Shown here in pieces: positions 62,566-64,000 of a DNA stretch of 64,000 nt (position 1 is the stretch's first letter; every line of letters begins with the position of its first letter). This DNA comes from Alphaproteobacteria bacterium (GTDB taxonomy: Bacteria > Pseudomonadota > Alphaproteobacteria > UBA6615), in assembly GCA_011087645.1 (NCBI GenBank), contig JAALLF010000002.1, positions 1 to 64,000 on the forward strand, read 5' to 3'. The translations under genes were made by a program, and so were the position numbers. Below the pieces are notes generated by a model. It was not told the origin of the DNA and ran no database searches. It was given only the letters and a program-made list of their open reading frames with translations.

Positions 62566-63852
62566 ATGACCGTAGCGCACGACATATCCGATAACGCCGA
62601 TATCGCGGCGACCTTGCTGGCCATGGGGGCGGCGGCCCGTGAGGCCGGCCGCGCGCTGGCGCAAGCGTCGAGCGCGGACAAGGACGCGGCGATTCGCGGC
62701 GGGGCTGAGACCATTCGTGAGCGCCAGGCCGATATACTCGCGGCCAACGAGATCGACGTGGCGGCGGCCACGCAAAAGGGCATCAGTGGCGCTATGCTCG
62801 ACCGGCTGATCCTCGACGACAAACGCATTGAAGCCATGGCGCGGGGTCTGGAAGAAGTGGCGGCGCTGCCCGATCCGGTCGGCACTGTGCTGGACGAATG
62901 GCAGCGGCCCAACGGCTTGAAGATTTCGCGCATACGGGTACCGCTGGGAGTGATCGGCGTGATCTACGAATCGCGGCCCAACGTGACCGCGGATGCTGGC
63001 GGGCTGTGTCTGAAGGCCGGCAACGCGGCGATCCTGCGCGGCGGATCGGATACGTTTCATACCTCGGCGGTAATTCTGGAATGCCTGCAGCACGGGCTCG
63101 CCACGGCCGGTCTGCCGGCGACCTGTTTGCAAGCGCCGCCAACCACTGACCGGGCGGCGGTCGGCGCCATGCTGGCTATGGCCGACTATATCGATGTCAT
63201 CGTGCCGCGCGGCGGCAAGTCCCTGGTCGAGCGGGTGCAGAGCGAGGCCCGCATGCCGGTATTCGCCCATCTCGAGGGGATTTGCCACACCTATGTGCAT
63301 GAGGGGGCCCAACCCGACATGGCTCGCACGATCGTGCTCAACGCCAAGATGCGCCGCACCGGAATTTGCGGCGCCACGGAGACCGTGCTGATCGACCGCG
63401 CGGTGGCGCCGGCGATGCTGGCGCCGATTGTCGACGATCTGGCCGAGGCCGGCTGCGAAGTACGCGGCGACGCGACGGCGCAGGGTATCGACGGGCGCAT
63501 CGGCGCCGCTACGGACGATGATTGGGACACTGAATATCTCGATTCCATCGTCGCGGTGAAAGTGGTCGATGGGGTCGATGGCGCGATCGACCATATCAAC
63601 CATCACGGCTCGAACCACACCGACGCCATCGTCACCGATGATGACGCGGTAGCGGCGCGGTTCTTGGAGCGGATCGACAGCGGCATCGTTATGCACAATA
63701 CCTCGACCCAATTCGCCGATGGCGGCGAGTTCGGCATGGGCGCGGAAATCGGCATCTCCACCGGCCGGCTTCATGCGCGCGGACCGGTCGGCGCGGAGCA
63801 GTTGACCACCTATAAATACGTCGTGCGCGGCGATGGGCAGCTACGGCCCTGA
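62566..63852 (+). CDS. proA: Gamma-glutamyl phosphate reductase
   Basis: A 428-residue ALDH-superfamily enzyme reducing gamma-glutamyl phosphate to glutamate semialdehyde with NADPH. Visible: [43 protein letters not shown], the catalytic Cys in [13 protein letters not shown] (about residue 268), and the conserved [24 protein letters not shown] at 62566 is used; a TTG six codons earlier is an alternative. nadD follows 20 bases later. Confidence 0.97.
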   Translation: MTVAHDISDNADIAATLLAMGAAAREAGRALAQASSADKDAAIRGGAETIRERQADILAANEIDVAAATQKGISGAMLDRLILDDKRIEAMARGLEEVAALPDPVGTVLDEWQRPNGLKISRIRVPLGVIGVIYESRPNVTADAGGLCLKAGNAAILRGGSDTFHTSAVILECLQHGLATAGLPATCLQAPPTTDRAAVGAMLAMADYIDVIVPRGGKSLVERVQSEARMPVFAHLEGICHTYVHEGAQPDMARTIVLNAKMRRTGICGATETVLIDRAVAPAMLAPIVDDLAEAGCEVRGDATAQGIDGRIGAATDDDWDTEYLDSIVAVKVVDGVDGAIDHINHHGSNHTDAIVTDDDAVAARFLERIDSGIVMHNTSTQFADGGEFGMGAEIGISTGRLHARGPVGAEQLTTYKYVVRGDGQLRP

Positions 63853-63872
63853 CGGCGCCCTCTTCAGACGCG

Positions 63873-64000
63873 TTGGTGTGTGGCGGCGGCCGCCAGCGGA
63901 TTGGCCTGCTCGGCGGGTCGTTCAATCCGGCCCATGCGGGCCATCTCTATATTAGCGAAGAGGCCTTAAAGCGGCTTCGGCTCGATGCGGTGTGGTGGCT
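63873..64000 (+). CDS. nadD: Nicotinate-nucleotide adenylyltransferase, cut by window end
   Basis: The first 43 codons of NadD, the enzyme that adenylylates nicotinate mononucleotide in NAD synthesis. [16 protein letters not shown] has the GGSFNPxHxGH nucleotidyl-transferase signature (HAGH). No ATG is in frame; the TTG at 63873 or GTG at 63876 is the likely start. The proA-nadD order is common in alphaproteobacteria. The gene continues beyond 64000. Confidence 0.9.
   Translation, partial: MVCGGGRQRIGLLGGSFNPAHAGHLYISEEALKRLRLDAVWW

Noticed and set aside
62485..63774. A 429-codon open frame antisense to proA.
   Set aside because: It is a frame shadow of a GC-rich gene; the sense strand carries the complete GPR signatures.

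Overview
The window is a GC-rich (roughly 60% by eye) bacterial chromosome segment, most likely from an alphaproteobacterium of Rhodospirillales-like affinity. The evidence is the gene order rplU-rpmA-obgE-proB-(EamA)-proA-nadD, the many binding-protein-dependent carboxylate transporters (TRAP/TAXI, tripartite tricarboxylate, polyamine-type ABC), the GC-rich dispersed hairpin repeats, and ATGA/GTGA-coupled operons. No species can be named from sequence alone.

Layout. 0-22.4 kb is scattered metabolic and housekeeping genes: phosphoenolpyruvate carboxylase lacking its N-terminus at the window edge, an FMN-dependent alpha-hydroxyacid oxidase with a two-domain VOC protein, a CNNM/HlyC-type membrane protein, a diacylglycerol-kinase-like lipid kinase, a ComEC-like metallo-beta-lactamase-fold protein, a GT4 glycosyltransferase, a trio of FMN glutamate-synthase-like / ThDP / aldehyde dehydrogenase enzymes, a zinc alcohol dehydrogenase, a cupin, a TAXI-TRAP transporter pair and an M3 oligopeptidase. 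57.8-64 kb is core genome: tRNA-Ser(CGA), L21 with a lysine/alanine-repeat tail, L27, Obg GTPase, and proline/NAD biosynthesis genes.

Between them, 22.46-57.86 kb looks like a 35-kb integrated catabolic island. An intact tRNA-Ser(CGA) stands at the right end, and a 65-bp direct repeat of its 3' half (63/65 identical) stands at the left end. This is the arrangement left by a tRNA-targeting integrase, but no integrase, transfer or replication gene is visible.

The island has two halves. Left (22.7-34.1 kb): a LysR regulator, aconitase, a PrpF-family isomerase, a TctA-TctB fused permease, TctC and the TctD/TctE two-component system. Together these form a plausible uptake, isomerisation and hydration route for an aconitate-like tricarboxylate. 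Right (34.1-57.3 kb): a nine-gene leftward operon (hydantoinase/oxoprolinase A and B, a polyamine-type ABC transporter, a Rieske dioxygenase alpha/beta pair, an Asp/Glu-racemase/maleate-isomerase-like protein). Divergent from it runs a rightward operon (RraA-like, LeuC-like, LeuD-like, a second HyuA/HyuB pair, alpha/beta hydrolase, TIM-barrel isomerase), closed by a second polyamine-type ABC transporter. The RraA- and LeuD-like proteins have lost canonical active-site motifs. The whole suggests an undescribed pathway that imports an N-containing compound, opens an amide or lactam ring with ATP, and hydrates and cleaves the resulting acid.

A recurring regulatory theme is a strong inverted repeat at the 3' end of, or just after, each of the four transporter binding-protein genes, before the membrane or ATPase gene.
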